This document shows, piece after piece, positions 18,281-28,525 of a DNA stretch of 64,000 nucleotides. Below the pieces are notes generated by a model. That model worked only from the letters and a program-made list of their open reading frames with translations, made no database searches and was not told the origin of the DNA. The stretch is taken from contig JAQISU010000189.1 of assembly GCA_029339505.1 (NCBI GenBank), positions 558,001-622,000 on the forward strand, given 5' to 3'. Every line of letters starts with the position of its first letter. Position 1 is the stretch's first letter. A program made the position numbers and the translations under genes. Source of the stretch: Unio delphinus. Lineage: Eukaryota > Mollusca > Bivalvia > Unionida > Unionidae.

Positions 18281-19731
18281 ATGTTCAAAAGGTCACCTGA
18301 TCCAGCATTTGATATAGATGCCCCAGTCCCCAAAAATGATTCTGTACGCGATTATTATTATATTACGCCTATCATGCCATAAACTCAAATAGTCGAGCAA
18401 GAATTGATCTTCAAGTCCATGATACCAGTAAATACTTTTTACCCTGTGAAGCATTTATTGAAGTAGAAGGAGAAATTGTAACAGCTGCTGATACTACTGC
18501 TGTACCAGCACCGTATCCAGCTGGTACTCAAGTCGGTTTTGTCAATAATGGTATTATGGCGCTATTTGAGAGTGCTAGATATCTCATTGATGGAAAAGAA
18601 ATTGAGTCCATAGATCGTGATGTTGATGTGGCTACAACAATAATCGGGTTAGCGAGATATTCTGATGATTATACAAGATCAGCGGGTCCATCTATGATGT
18701 TTGCAAAAGATGGTAAGAATACCGCTGGAGGAAATCAATTTATTATAAGACAACCAAGGGATCGTGCTGCTAACCCTGCTAATGTTGCTGGTATCGAGAA
18801 TATGATTATAAACAACGATCCTGATTTCAATCTAGGAGCTGCAACACGAAACGCAATGTTGCAAGGAGAGCGTAAACCATTTTCATGCGCGATTCCACTG
18901 CATCACATATTTGGATTCTGTAGAAACGTCAGAAAAGTTATCTACGGGGCGAAGCATACAGTATCGCTTGTACGAAAAAGTGATGATAATGATGCAATTT
19001 GGAGGATTCCAGCAAATGCTGCAGCCGCCAATGCTGATGCCGGTAGAGTCGATTTAACAAAAATATCATTGTGGATGCCAGTGTTGACTCCAGTAATCAC
19101 CGCAGAAGAACGATTACTATCATTTATGGATCAAGGAGGAAAGTCGTTGTAGAGTTGGCTAACCGTGAGTACAGATGTGAAGCAATCAAATATCAACGGG
19201 TTATTCACTTGGAACCTAGCATCAAAACAAGGCGTTTCTGCGCCACGTCATATATTCGTAGCGTTACAGAATAACACACGAGTTAGTAATCAACAACAAA
19301 GTCATATGATATTTGATCAATTAGGTGTGAAAGACGTCTCACTGAGAATAAACGGCCAGCAGGAACCATCCGAGGATATACAACTTAATTACACAGAAAA
19401 TCATATTGCACGAGTTTATCATCGTCTGTTGTCATTTATGGCACGCGATCAAAATGTGGATACTGGTTTGCAAATATCACAATATGATTTTAAAAATCTG
19501 TATCCGATCTATTACTTCTCACTGGAACATCTCGATTTGACAAGACAGTCAGTTGTTGATATACACTTTAGAGCTAATGTGACTCGTGTTGGTGTTGCTG
19601 ATTATAGAGCGGTTGCTGTCATTCTCAGTGATAAATCAATGCTACTCGAAGGTGTTGGTGGAAGAATGAGAGTGGTAGATGCCCCAGTAGAAAATCTTTC
19701 AACGATTTTTCTCGATTTTTCATTGAATTAG
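18281..19731 (+). CDS. Major capsid protein (double jelly-roll, Polinton type), interrupted
   Basis: The start ATG at 18281 opens a 33-codon piece ending at TAA 18380-18382. The frame one base back is then open from about 18383 through 19152. A TAG at 19150-19152 interrupts this frame, which resumes at about 19165 and ends at 19731. About 480 codons in all, as expected for a Polinton capsid subunit. Landmarks are NNGIMALFESARYLIDGKEI, IPLHHIFGFC and HTVSLVRKSDD in the first half, and SQYDFKNLYPIYYFS in the second. It would form trimeric hexons of an icosahedral shell. LEGVG near the C-terminus fits the adenain consensus. Between 19135 and 19180 another frame looks locally coding, so a pair of compensating indels is an alternative to a simple stop. 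Confidence 0.82.
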
Positions 19732-19750
19732 AATCAATATATTATGTATA

Positions 19751-20290
19751 ATGTCATATAGTGTTATTAGTGTTGCGTTAACTCCTGGTCAAATAAAAAA
19801 ATTGCAATCAGAATCGGCTAAAAAATGTGGAACCACAATCACGTTGAAACCTAATCAAATGACTGGTGGTGCAAATAAATTATCGCTGACAACTCGTCAG
19901 GTGAAACATTTCAATGATGCTTTCAAGGATAAAAAAGGGGTTCAGATTACTCTTTCTGCGGCTGCTATTAAAAATATGATAAAATCAGGTGGTATATTTC
20001 CATTGTTAGCTGCAATACCAGCATTGATTGCAGCAGCAGCCCCAGCGGTGGCTAAAGCAGCGGCGTTAGGAGCCGTTGGTACTGCAGCAGGAATGGCGTT
20101 GAAAAAGGCAGCTGGACAAGGATATAAAAAAAAGGGACGATCCGTTCACGGATTGGGTCTAAGACTACCAGGAACCCCGTATTCGTGGTACAGCGGAAAG
20201 GGTCTAAGACTACCAGGGACCCCGTATTCATGGTACAGCGGGAGATCCGTTCACGGATCAGGCCTGAGACTACCAGGAACGGTTTATTAA
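19751..20290 (+). CDS. pX-like minor virion protein with Ala-rich hydrophobic segment and C-terminal repeats
   Basis: 179 residues, intact. The N-terminal two thirds contain regularly spaced beta-strand-like segments, with MTGGA (38-42) fitting the adenain consensus [MIL]XGG-X. Residues about 80-115 are a hydrophobic Ala/Gly-rich segment (PLLAAIPALIAAAAPAVAKA) likely to insert in membranes. A basic linker follows. The tail has three copies of a GLRLPGTPYSWYSG-type repeat, the last shortened to GLRLPGTVY. The shape recalls membrane-active adenovirus core/minor proteins. It lies 11 bases upstream of the protease gene that may process it. Confidence 0.72.
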   Translation: MSYSVISVALTPGQIKKLQSESAKKCGTTITLKPNQMTGGANKLSLTTRQVKHFNDAFKDKKGVQITLSAAAIKNMIKSGGIFPLLAAIPALIAAAAPAVAKAAALGAVGTAAGMALKKAAGQGYKKKGRSVHGLGLRLPGTPYSWYSGKGLRLPGTPYSWYSGRSVHGSGLRLPGTVY

Positions 20291-20301
20291 TTGAGGAGTC
20301 T

Positions 20302-20733
20302 ATGGTTCCAATGTCCAATTTTGATTTAATGGATGCTGCTAAAAAACTAGTGATTAAAAATTTCAGAGGTGTTTTTATGAAAGATCAATTACCACATCAA
20401 CCAAACAAAACTGAAACAGGTATTATTAATCTCGATAACAGCACCGGACCTGGAACTCACTGGGTTGCATACGCTATTGATCCACGTGGGATTGTCTATT
20501 TTGATTCATATGGATTAGCCCCACCAAAAGAGTTTATGCGTTACATAAAACAATTTCCAATGAAGACTTGGTATTCTACGCTACCAACACAACAAATCAA
20601 TGACCCACCAATATGCGGCAGTGAAGTATTAAATGTCCTTGACGCTATTTCAGCATCTAGAAAATCACCTCATATTGTCGTAAATGACTACACCAGCAAT
20701 CGCTTTTTAGAGAGAGAAAGAGTTTTACAATAA
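20302..20733 (+). CDS. Adenain-like cysteine maturation protease
   Basis: 143 residues from the ATG at 20302 (MVPMSNFD); the frame is open further upstream but that part overlaps the preceding gene in another phase. Catalytic landmarks are His53 in GTHWVAY, Asp68 in YFDSYG, oxyanion Gln97/98 in TQQIN and nucleophile Cys105 in ICGSEVL. The N-terminal FRGVFMKDQL matches the substrate-groove start of this family. The protease cleaves capsid precursor proteins during particle maturation. Slightly shorter than adenovirus proteases and close to other Polinton copies. Intact. Confidence 0.88.
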   Translation: MVPMSNFDLMDAAKKLVIKNFRGVFMKDQLPHQPNKTETGIINLDNSTGPGTHWVAYAIDPRGIVYFDSYGLAPPKEFMRYIKQFPMKTWYSTLPTQQINDPPICGSEVLNVLDAISASRKSPHIVVNDYTSNRFLERERVLQ

Positions 20734-20734
20734 C

Positions 20735-21685
20735 ATGATTGATATTTGGGGGAGATCTTTGAAACCCAAACCCGATGGCACTACAACCCCTGATTCTATC
20801 AAGGATATAACAAAAAAAATTAAAGATGAAATCGCTGAGACGTTGAATTTAGAAAGTGTTGAACCCAATGAAATAGTTGTATTTCAAGATCGCCAGGGTA
20901 AATTGAAATCTAGTAATATTTCTCTGGATGATATTTTTATTGTTAAACAACAAAACGCAATCGAGAACACCGTTGCGTTATTTTCCGATCAGGGTAAATT
21001 GAAAACCAGTAATATTTCTCTGGATGATATTTTAGTTAAACAACAAAACGCAATCGAAAATACTATTGCGCTATTTTCCGATCAGGGTAAACTCAAACCG
21101 GGTGTACTCGTTTCGACGATTACAGATCGATTAAAAATTCTCAACGATGAGTTAAACAATTCTGTGGTTGTACTAACAACATTTTAATCTAGAATTGAAG
21201 AAAACGGAAAACAGTTTACCGCATTTCGTAGAAATATCATGGATAAATTTATTGGAACCCCGTTAGATAAAATTGAAATAAAACTCCCTGATATTAAAAA
21301 ATCCATCGATGAGACGAAAACTTTCATCGAAGCCGTCAAAGGTGATTTTTCGAGGATGATAACAATCATTGAAAAAACAAAAATTCCTCATGAGAAAACC
21401 AATAACGTAGTATATACAATCCAACACGGATCATTTGAGTGGTCACCTACAAACAACAAATTAGATATCACTGCAACCGTTAAGGGTATTTATCGATTAA
21501 CACTAGTAACACCATTAACTAAATTTAATATATCATCGTCGAGTTCATCCGGGGTCAATAATACGATTTCAACGATCATCGACAAGGATACAACTGAAAA
21601 GTTCACTATAACATATACTGATAAAAGTTTGACTAAGGCTTCAGTAGCCTGGTATGTGGAATTCGTAGCGGATTTAAGTAAATAA
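20735..21685 (+). CDS. Fibre-like attachment protein candidate, one in-frame stop
   Basis: Two ORFs in one frame (20735-21187 and 21239-21685), separated only by TAA at 21185-21187, with open codons between. The N-terminus is short with a Trp-Gly motif (MIDIWGRSLK). Next come two close repeats of about 34 residues (GKLKSSNISLDDI and following) plus a partial third, alternating beta-strand and coiled-coil character. A helical part and a C-terminal beta-rich, Ser/Thr-rich domain (about 95 residues) follow. The tail-shaft-head layout suggests a trimeric fibre, but there is no recognised head domain, so receptor binding is inference. One base change would remove the stop; readthrough or two proteins are alternatives. 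Confidence 0.6.
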
Positions 21686-21733
21686 ATTGAAAGGATTTCA
21701 CAATTGAAAACGCTAGCGTTGTTAAAATAAAAA

Positions 21734-22375
21734 ATGATTTCATCATCGCAATATCGCTATGATCAGGTCAGAGAATATCAAACTAGACTCAAAACCCTGT
21801 CTGAGGAGTATGCAATGAAAATTAAAAAATATCGCAGGAGAATTACCGCAATTGATGTTACTGTGTATTCAGTGAGTGGTGTAATCACCGGAGCCGGTAT
21901 TATACTGTCTTCAGTGACAATGATGGCCCCGATAGCTGTTCCAATTTGCATTTCTGCGGCAACAACAATCGCTGGCATTATTTCAATAATCACAAAAAAA
22001 ATATCCTCATGCAGCCAACGGAAACTACAAGACTACATAATTCAATTTCATGTTGTGTCCACTGCATACTCGCAATTATCCTCATTGATATCGTCATCGC
22101 TCGATGATACAATTATATCAGAGAGTGAGTTTTCAGCGATGGTAGATATATATGATTCTGCGATGTCAAAATTAGAAATACAAAAACATGAGTATAATAA
22201 CAATGACAACACAGATGGAATTACTTCAACAAATAGTGGAGAACACAAACCCAGTACAAACCAGCATGATCTCAATAACCTCAACGAATCCAGAATTCAG
22301 TGTGAATTTCCCCTCTCCGGTCCCAGTGAAGGAGATAGCGCTAGCAAAATTACGAGTATACCACAGTTGGCCTAA
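21734..22375 (+). CDS. Membrane protein with coiled-coil N-terminus and two hydrophobic segments
   Basis: The 213-residue ORF has a charged helical start (1-37), two hydrophobic segments (about 42-62 and 64-88) forming a possible hairpin, and a helical region to about residue 152. From residue 152 on it overlaps the penton-like gene in another phase (22188-22375), and its low-complexity sequence there looks like a shadow, so the authentic C-terminus may be near 22195. Small two-segment membrane proteins next to the penton gene are common in Polintons; the role is unknown. Confidence 0.62.
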   Translation: MISSSQYRYDQVREYQTRLKTLSEEYAMKIKKYRRRITAIDVTVYSVSGVITGAGIILSSVTMMAPIAVPICISAATTIAGIISIITKKISSCSQRKLQDYIIQFHVVSTAYSQLSSLISSSLDDTIISESEFSAMVDIYDSAMSKLEIQKHEYNNNDNTDGITSTNSGEHKPSTNQHDLNNLNESRIQCEFPLSGPSEGDSASKITSIPQLA

Positions 22376-23555
22376 TATCAGATCAAAATCATTTGGTGGT
22401 CAACAACCGAATAATTCCCTGGTATTTGCAAATAAGAATAAACCAGACGGTACCCCAGACTGGAATGTTGTTTCCATACCAACCGGATCATACCAAATCG
22501 AACAAATCAATAATGAATTCGCGCGTAGAATAAAATCGATTACTGGAGTAGAGTCAAAAATAGCTATAACAGTTCATGAACCAACACTATCATCTGCCAT
22601 TGAAATAAGCACAGAGGGTTATGTCGTAGATATCTATCAAAGTTCTATTAGAACCGTACTAGGATGGCCTGAAATCCCACCCACCCGGGAAAAACCCGTT
22701 GATTTACCAGAACCAAAAAAAACTGATTATGTCACAGACAGGATAAAATCTGATAATCCAGTAAAGAGTTATAGAGATTATGACAAATTGAATTTTTTTC
22801 TTGAAATTATAGATATCAACAATAAAAGATACCACGTACTTCTACAGAATAAAACCGCTGAAAATTTCAGAGCGTTCAATAACGATATTTCGTTGTTGTT
22901 AATATCCCTTAAATCCGGTACTCTCACCCGAGACGAATTTATCAGCGTTGTAGAAACATGTAACAAAATCATCAATGACATGGAAACATTTCATTCACAA
23001 ATTATTCAGGATATATTAGATGACGATGATCCCCTAGTGAGAATAGGATTTTCAGCAGGCTATAAAATACGCGTAGAAGATATCCCCACATTCAAACTAC
23101 CAGGATATAATATCTTAGAACTACAAAAATCTCTCAGTGACACCATCGATGTTGGTTTTAAAATAATTCATGATGCGTGGAAAAAAACAACATCACAGGA
23201 AATAGAAATCCTGACCCATAATAATGACCCAGATGGTGGTGGCAGGCATATTGCTCCGTTCAACGTGAATATTTCATCGGTGATAGCGCTCAATTTAGTG
23301 TGTGATGTGATCGAAGGAAGCTATCAAATTAATCTAGAACGATCAAATCAAGCTCAGCAGGGGTATATTTTGTATTCATTTGCACCAATAGCTTCTCCAG
23401 GGTTTTTAATAATTGAGTCCCCGGTGAATCCAGTCTATATGCGGTGTCATAATAATTCATTAACCAGAATTAATTTCAAACTCACTGACCAGTCTAATAA
23501 TCTGATTGATTTACAAGAGGAGGTTTTACAAATTAGTCTATTTGTGAAATCGTAG
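22188..23555 (+). CDS. Penton-like minor capsid protein
   Basis: 455 residues, intact. The start is either 22188 or the Met at 22203. The N-terminal 130 residues (PEFSVNFPSPVPVKEIALAK, then a GSYQIEQINNEFARRI helix and a strand-rich stretch ending in LGW) match the start of Polinton penton-type single jelly-roll proteins. Residues about 165-310 form a largely helical insertion. The C-terminal third returns to beta structure and ends QISLFVKS. It should form the pentameric vertices and carry the fibre-like protein. It is the last gene before the right terminal repeat, 17 bases away. Confidence 0.78.
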   Translation: MSIITMTTQMELLQQIVENTNPVQTSMISITSTNPEFSVNFPSPVPVKEIALAKLRVYHSWPNIRSKSFGGQQPNNSLVFANKNKPDGTPDWNVVSIPTGSYQIEQINNEFARRIKSITGVESKIAITVHEPTLSSAIEISTEGYVVDIYQSSIRTVLGWPEIPPTREKPVDLPEPKKTDYVTDRIKSDNPVKSYRDYDKLNFFLEIIDINNKRYHVLLQNKTAENFRAFNNDISLLLISLKSGTLTRDEFISVVETCNKIINDMETFHSQIIQDILDDDDPLVRIGFSAGYKIRVEDIPTFKLPGYNILELQKSLSDTIDVGFKIIHDAWKKTTSQEIEILTHNNDPDGGGRHIAPFNVNISSVIALNLVCDVIEGSYQINLERSNQAQQGYILYSFAPIASPGFLIIESPVNPVYMRCHNNSLTRINFKLTDQSNNLIDLQEEVLQISLFVKS

Positions 23556-23572
23556 TGATTTTCGTCGTAGTG

Positions 23573-23878
23573 ATTTACATGACCCTCGAACACGATATCG
23601 TATCGGACTGGATCAAATATTCGGTTAACCCCAACTGAAAGTTCTAGCAGCAGAGAGGGTAAGTGACAACGACGTTGTAGTCCCTTTTCCCAAAAATCGA
23701 TGGAGGATTTCATTAATTTCATTGATTTTTTCATATTTTTTTTTTGGGACCTAATCCATGAAACGATATCAGATTCACACACACATTGGGGCCTGATGTC
23801 ATTGGTTTCATTGTTTTTAAGCGTGATTTTAGTGAAAACTTGTCTAAAAATGTTGTCTGATTCACCCTCTCTGCTGCT
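23573..23878 (-). repeat. Right terminal inverted repeat of the Polinton
   Basis: Reverse complement of 9003-9310 with few differences. It includes a dead copy of the ATPase C-terminal codons (23581-23627) and the same nested 17-base inverted pair (23646-23662 and 23862-23878, one mismatch). The outermost T at 23878 can be counted with either the repeat or the target duplication. Confidence 0.92.
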
Positions 23879-23883
23879 TCTTT
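23878..23883. repeat. Right target-site duplication TTCTTT
   Basis: Repeats the hexamer at 8997-9002. The host sequence ACAAGTTTTGG resumes immediately, as in copy B at 37177. Confidence 0.9.
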
Positions 23884-26079
23884 ACAAGTTTTGGGGGATC
23901 AGAATTTCACATATAGTTCATGACATGGGATGTGTTAATACCTGTATTTGATCTCTGTGGCCACATTTGGCTGTATTCACTTGCAATATCCAACATTATT
24001 ACTTTTCTCATCAATAAGATTGCTTATAGCAATATATTTTATTTTACTACAGTGTCGCTTGACTTTCCTGTATGTACAAATGTTTGCACCAATGATCAAA
24101 ACTCACCGTCCCAACATTGCATTAAAGTTTGTGATGCATAGTTTACCTGGTTAGTTATTTAACCTGTAAATGACCATATATGCTTATAGAAGCTTCATAT
24201 ACTTTTAGGATGAATGTATTACCTTAATACATGGTCATTGCTTCACACTACTGAGTGTCACTCTGTCAAATAGATGACCATTACTTCACATTACTGATTG
24301 TCACTCTGTTTAACATTTTCCCCATGCATGCAATCTGAATGTTATTTTGAAATCACTATATCCAACACATTTTAGCTTTATTTATCTACAGCTTAATGTT
24401 TTCTAGAATTACGTGAAACATTATATCTTTTTAGGTCTAGTCTGGTATTTTGAACAAAGTGTTAGAGTTCGATCAGCTTGGAAGCTCTCCAGTAATCTGG
24501 TAGTGATAGCAAGGTTACATAAGGACATGTGCAGTGTACTGCCATAAGTGGCCACGATTAGATAATATCACCACACGGATATATAGCTCCACAAAGACAT
24601 TGCTTAGGTTTTCGTGAGAGAGATTAGCACCATTGTTTAGTAAGGTACAGCCTGCATAGAAACTGTATTTTCCTATCACATTGTTGCCTTTCATAGTTAT
24701 CAACATTGCAATGGAATGCATTTTTGCTATTTTGTTTATTTCAAGTTTCGTTAAAATTTAATTGATCAATAGTTTTAAATTTTAAACTATTTCAGACAAG
24801 TCTTATCTTGTATTGTTATTAGGTTTCTACCGCATTGAAAATTCCTATAAATTAAGGAAGATATAGCAAATTTAGTTTTGGTTTCTCAAGAGCACGTCGC
24901 CCAAAACGTGCACCCTGTGGAATACCAGCACTACACACTTTCTCAGAGGTGTCACATGTTTTGTTTGCAAGGGAATGCAAAAAGGCTTTATGTATAAAGT
25001 TCAAAATAGGTGTGGCAAATATAAAGATTGACTACAATTGGCCATAATAGATTGGGCCATACAGGAATCGCATCACGATTAATAATTCCAGAACCGCACC
25101 CACGATTGTAGTTCTAGTCTATTTTTACAGTGCAGCCTCTCAAAATATGCATGTGAACCTTTGAAAAAACTTTACCGTGAAGTCATTTTAGATGAACATA
25201 TGATTTGTATTGATTTTCACATAGTGGAAAGGTCAGGACTGAGAAATAAATGAAGAGAACATTTGAGTAATATTATTTGTGATGTATGTCCAACAGTCTC
25301 ATCCAACAAACACAACACTCTATTAACATCCGGTTCCATTCTGTGCCTCCATCCTATTTACAATTAGACTCTAAAACACAAACGCGGGTCTGGTTCTGAA
25401 TCGTGATTGGATGCACAAAATCCTTACCACTTCGGTCCATCATATTTACAAATTTATTGAACTGCTAACTGATTTTTCTGTGTATAATTAGTTTGGGATT
25501 TGGGATAATATGAGTACGAAATTATGTGAATTAGGACAAACAGAATATTTATACTGATTTTGACATGCAATTTACCAATGAAACTATTGTTGTCATTTTA
25601 ACGTGCATTATTATATATATGTTCTGCATATTTGCAAATATTATATTTCACCATTCTGAGCACTTCATTTTGTGAGAAAACACATACAATCCTGGAAGTC
25701 ATATACTAAACTACTTTGACTATTTATATTTGTTCTGGTTTGTACTTTTATTATCTAAATAAGAAAATGTGTGGTGAACACGACATTTCATGATACTGCC
25801 ATACACTTGAGAGATCTAGTAACTGAATAAGCCGTGAGCTGTCCATCTAATGAATTTAATCTGAGCTTGCTCCCGTTACAATGTTAAGGTAGCGCCAAAG
25901 ATGCCTAGGCTTCAGATTATGGCTGTAGTGTTAAATGGAAAGTATGGAAAAATATCAACAGGATGAGTCAAAGAGAACGAAAAGCTATTGTATTCAACAT
26001 AACTGAGTGGTTTTACTTCAAATCCGAAATTGTATACAATTGAACTCTTCCAAATATGCTTGTCTATCACAATGAATAT

Positions 26080-26118
<39 letters not shown>

Positions 26119-26232
26119 GTTTAAGACGCCATGGCTACTAATCATGGCGCTGAAAATATTCAAAAGTTCTCTTCACAGCATCCATTAATTTCACATTCAA
26201 GTATAAAACTAATGATAAATAGTCAAACGCTG

Positions 26233-26411
26233 CCTACTACTGACTCTGGCACAGTTTTCTACTACTGACTCTGGCACAGTTTTCTACTACTGACTCTGGC
26301 ACAGTTTTCTACTACTGACTCTGGCATAGTTTTCTACTACTGACTCTGGCACAGTTTTCTACTACTGACTCTGTCACAGTTTTCTACTACTGACTCTGGC
26401 ACAGTTTTCTC
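26233..26411. repeat. 25-bp minisatellite, seven units (copy A)
   Basis: Unit CTACTACTGACTCTGGCACA plus GTTTT, seven times, with one unit reading CATAG and one reading CTGTCACAG. Copy B has eight units at 39867-40070. Confidence 0.9.
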
Positions 26412-27643
26412 GTCTTCCAGACCTAACAATATACGCATTTCCCTCGATTGAAATATACAAGTATAAAACTAATGAGACACGACTAAAATGAAATCAACCT
26501 AAGGTTTATAAATAAAAACAGATACAGTCAATGAATTGAATTTATAATAATTAACGATGTTTGTTGACAATGGAAGATCTCATTTACATTTTGAGCAATA
26601 CAACCTATCGTGTTGCTTCACTACTACTAAGACAAACAAAGCATGTACAAAACATTATCAGCATAAAACAAAACAAATTATAAAAATTCTAAATCAATGA
26701 GCTGATTCTTTAAATTCTGAACCGTATTCTGAGATCTTATCTTGTTTTGAGACTTTACTTCTAACGTAAATATGTAGCTGACGTTTGAATCTCCATAGCG
26801 TTTTTTTTAAAATGATAAACGCACTGACCCATTCCATATAGGTCTTATTCGTTACTTCACACTCCATTGCACTGCACGAGATCACTTATATTCCTCAAAG
26901 GAATTCAATTATTGTATTTTAATTTTTTACAGAAAAGTATAGGATGATTATAGTGTTAGAAATGTTCTGCAAAAATTGTGTTATTTTTTTGAATTCATTT
27001 CCTTTTTCTCTTGGCTGCATCTATACAATATTGATGTGTTTTTGAAAATAAACATAACAGCGACTTTATTTAGAGTCCAAGAGTTGTGGCCATAGTAAAC
27101 GTGTGGCAATGCTTGTTATTTATTATATTTATATACAAAGCCACATTAGTTATAGTAGTGTTATATAACTCTTGTAATGTAACTCGATCTCAAATGTATT
27201 TCTGATAATTTATAATTTGATTACTAAATAATCTTTGTTCATATAAAAAAATATTCTTTCATACCATATTTTCTTCGTTATTGTCAGTTTGTGATCACAT
27301 AATTCTTGAATAGGTTGATTTCATTTTTTACCAATCTAATAATATTATTCTATTTTGTGTCTTCGTAACAATTATGAATTATAGAGGAATGAAAAATAAA
27401 TACGTGTCTGCCATTAACAATGAAATGCCATCGCCATATCTGTTCCTGGTTTTTTGCAGTAGCCCTAACACTGCAAAGTCCCTCATGAACTGTTTTTTTA
27501 GTTTGATTTATCCTCTATGCATGCTAAATGCTCATCTTTTATTGTTCTCCTAACACCATATACGTCTTTTGAAATGTGTAAACGTGTATTCCATCTAAAT
27601 AAATCATTACAGTTGGGATTGCTTAAAACGTTCCCAAATATGG

Positions 27644-28525
27644 GTCTCCAAATTGCTACGTGCTTAGGCTCGAATAAACAGTAACATAGAAAGAGTGAGA
27701 ATAACAAGCTTGTAAAAACTTAATAATCAATTTATTGAGCACAAATATTTTCCAGAAAAGAAAAATAAACTTACGGTTTTAAAAATCAATTCCAAAATTA
27801 ATCAAAAAATAATTCAAAATATTATCCACTAGAGAAATTGCAAAAGTCCTGGTAATAAAATGTCCAAATAATTCCAAGTTCGAATCCATGCGAAGTATCC
27901 AAGATGGAAGACGATATCACTTGATGAAGTCATTTCTTGGTAATAAAATTCTATGAGCACAACACTTCTCCAGATAAATAACAAAATAAATCCTCTTGAA
28001 TCCAAATGAATTGAAATAATTTCCAATACAAGGTAACTCAAAATAACTCAAAAAGACACAACTTAGTATTCTAAAAGCCCAAGTTCTACTCAATAGTTCG
28101 CTCTCAAAACATAATTTATATACCTGTTTTTACGTAAACAAGAAAGGGGTCACGTGATCTTCTAGAATCTTTTAGAACAAATTTACGTTCAAAAACTCAA
28201 TTTCCCACCATATGACCCAACTAAAAATAAAAAAAAATTTTATACAAAGCTCCAAAATGTCCATGGAACCAACCAATCATTTCAAAAGCTTGTTTACAAC
28301 TCTGAAGCCAGGTCAGAAATGAGGTCAACACCTGGAGTTTATTCTGTAAAGTACAGGTCCTCCCCCCCCCCCATGAATGAATCTTAAACTTAAAATGCCA
28401 AATTTGAATCTAACAAACAAATATTAAAATAAATGACTTAAATCAATCATACGTAACAAAATACAGAGCGAAGTCGTTAGTTATAAGTTTGTTCTTCTAA
28501 ATTATTTGCTTCCTTTTTATCGTAA
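27644..28525. mobile_element. Copy-A-only insertion of about 0.9 kb, unclassified
   Basis: Copy B runs directly from 'CCCAAATATGGGTCT' to 'AAATTTCTGGTT' (about 41312-41335), whereas copy A has about 880 extra bases at this point. The insert has an A/T-rich body and a C10 run near 28363. No coding domain and no clear terminal repeats were seen. Boundaries are approximate. Confidence 0.6.

Larger units (their letters stand above)
9003..23877. mobile_element. Polinton/Maverick (adintovirus-like) element, about 14.9 kb, complete ends
   Basis: The element is delimited by about 307-bp inverted terminal repeats starting AGCAGCAGAGAGGG, a 6-bp target duplication and a paralogous empty site in copy B. 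The defining gene set is present: FtsK/HerA-type packaging ATPase, retrovirus-type integrase, adenain-type cysteine protease, double-jelly-roll major capsid protein and penton-like protein. It also carries a PLA2-domain protein, a polymerase-helicase-HNH block and HNH/NUMOD endonuclease, and a hairpin array. The presence of capsid and packaging genes means it is a viral genome type able, in principle, to form particles. Several genes are interrupted in this copy. It lies in the intron between tetraspan exon 1A and exon 2. Confidence 0.93.

Noticed and set aside
23447..23782. 111-residue minus-strand ORF at the right element end
   Set aside because: Shadow of the penton gene and the terminal repeat.
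9003..23877. Free adenovirus or giant-virus fragment as contamination
   Set aside because: Both ends join host sequence with a target duplication and a paralogous empty site, so this is an integrated element.
24515..24721. Small ORF present in both duplication copies (24515-24721 and 37839-38075, minus strand)
   Set aside because: Conserved only because the DNA is duplicated; no domain, and length differs because of a change in flanking sequence rather than a kept frame.
28141..28400. Candidate telomere or origin because of the C10 run and A-rich flank
   Set aside because: Only a homopolymer within a private insertion; no repeat structure supports it.
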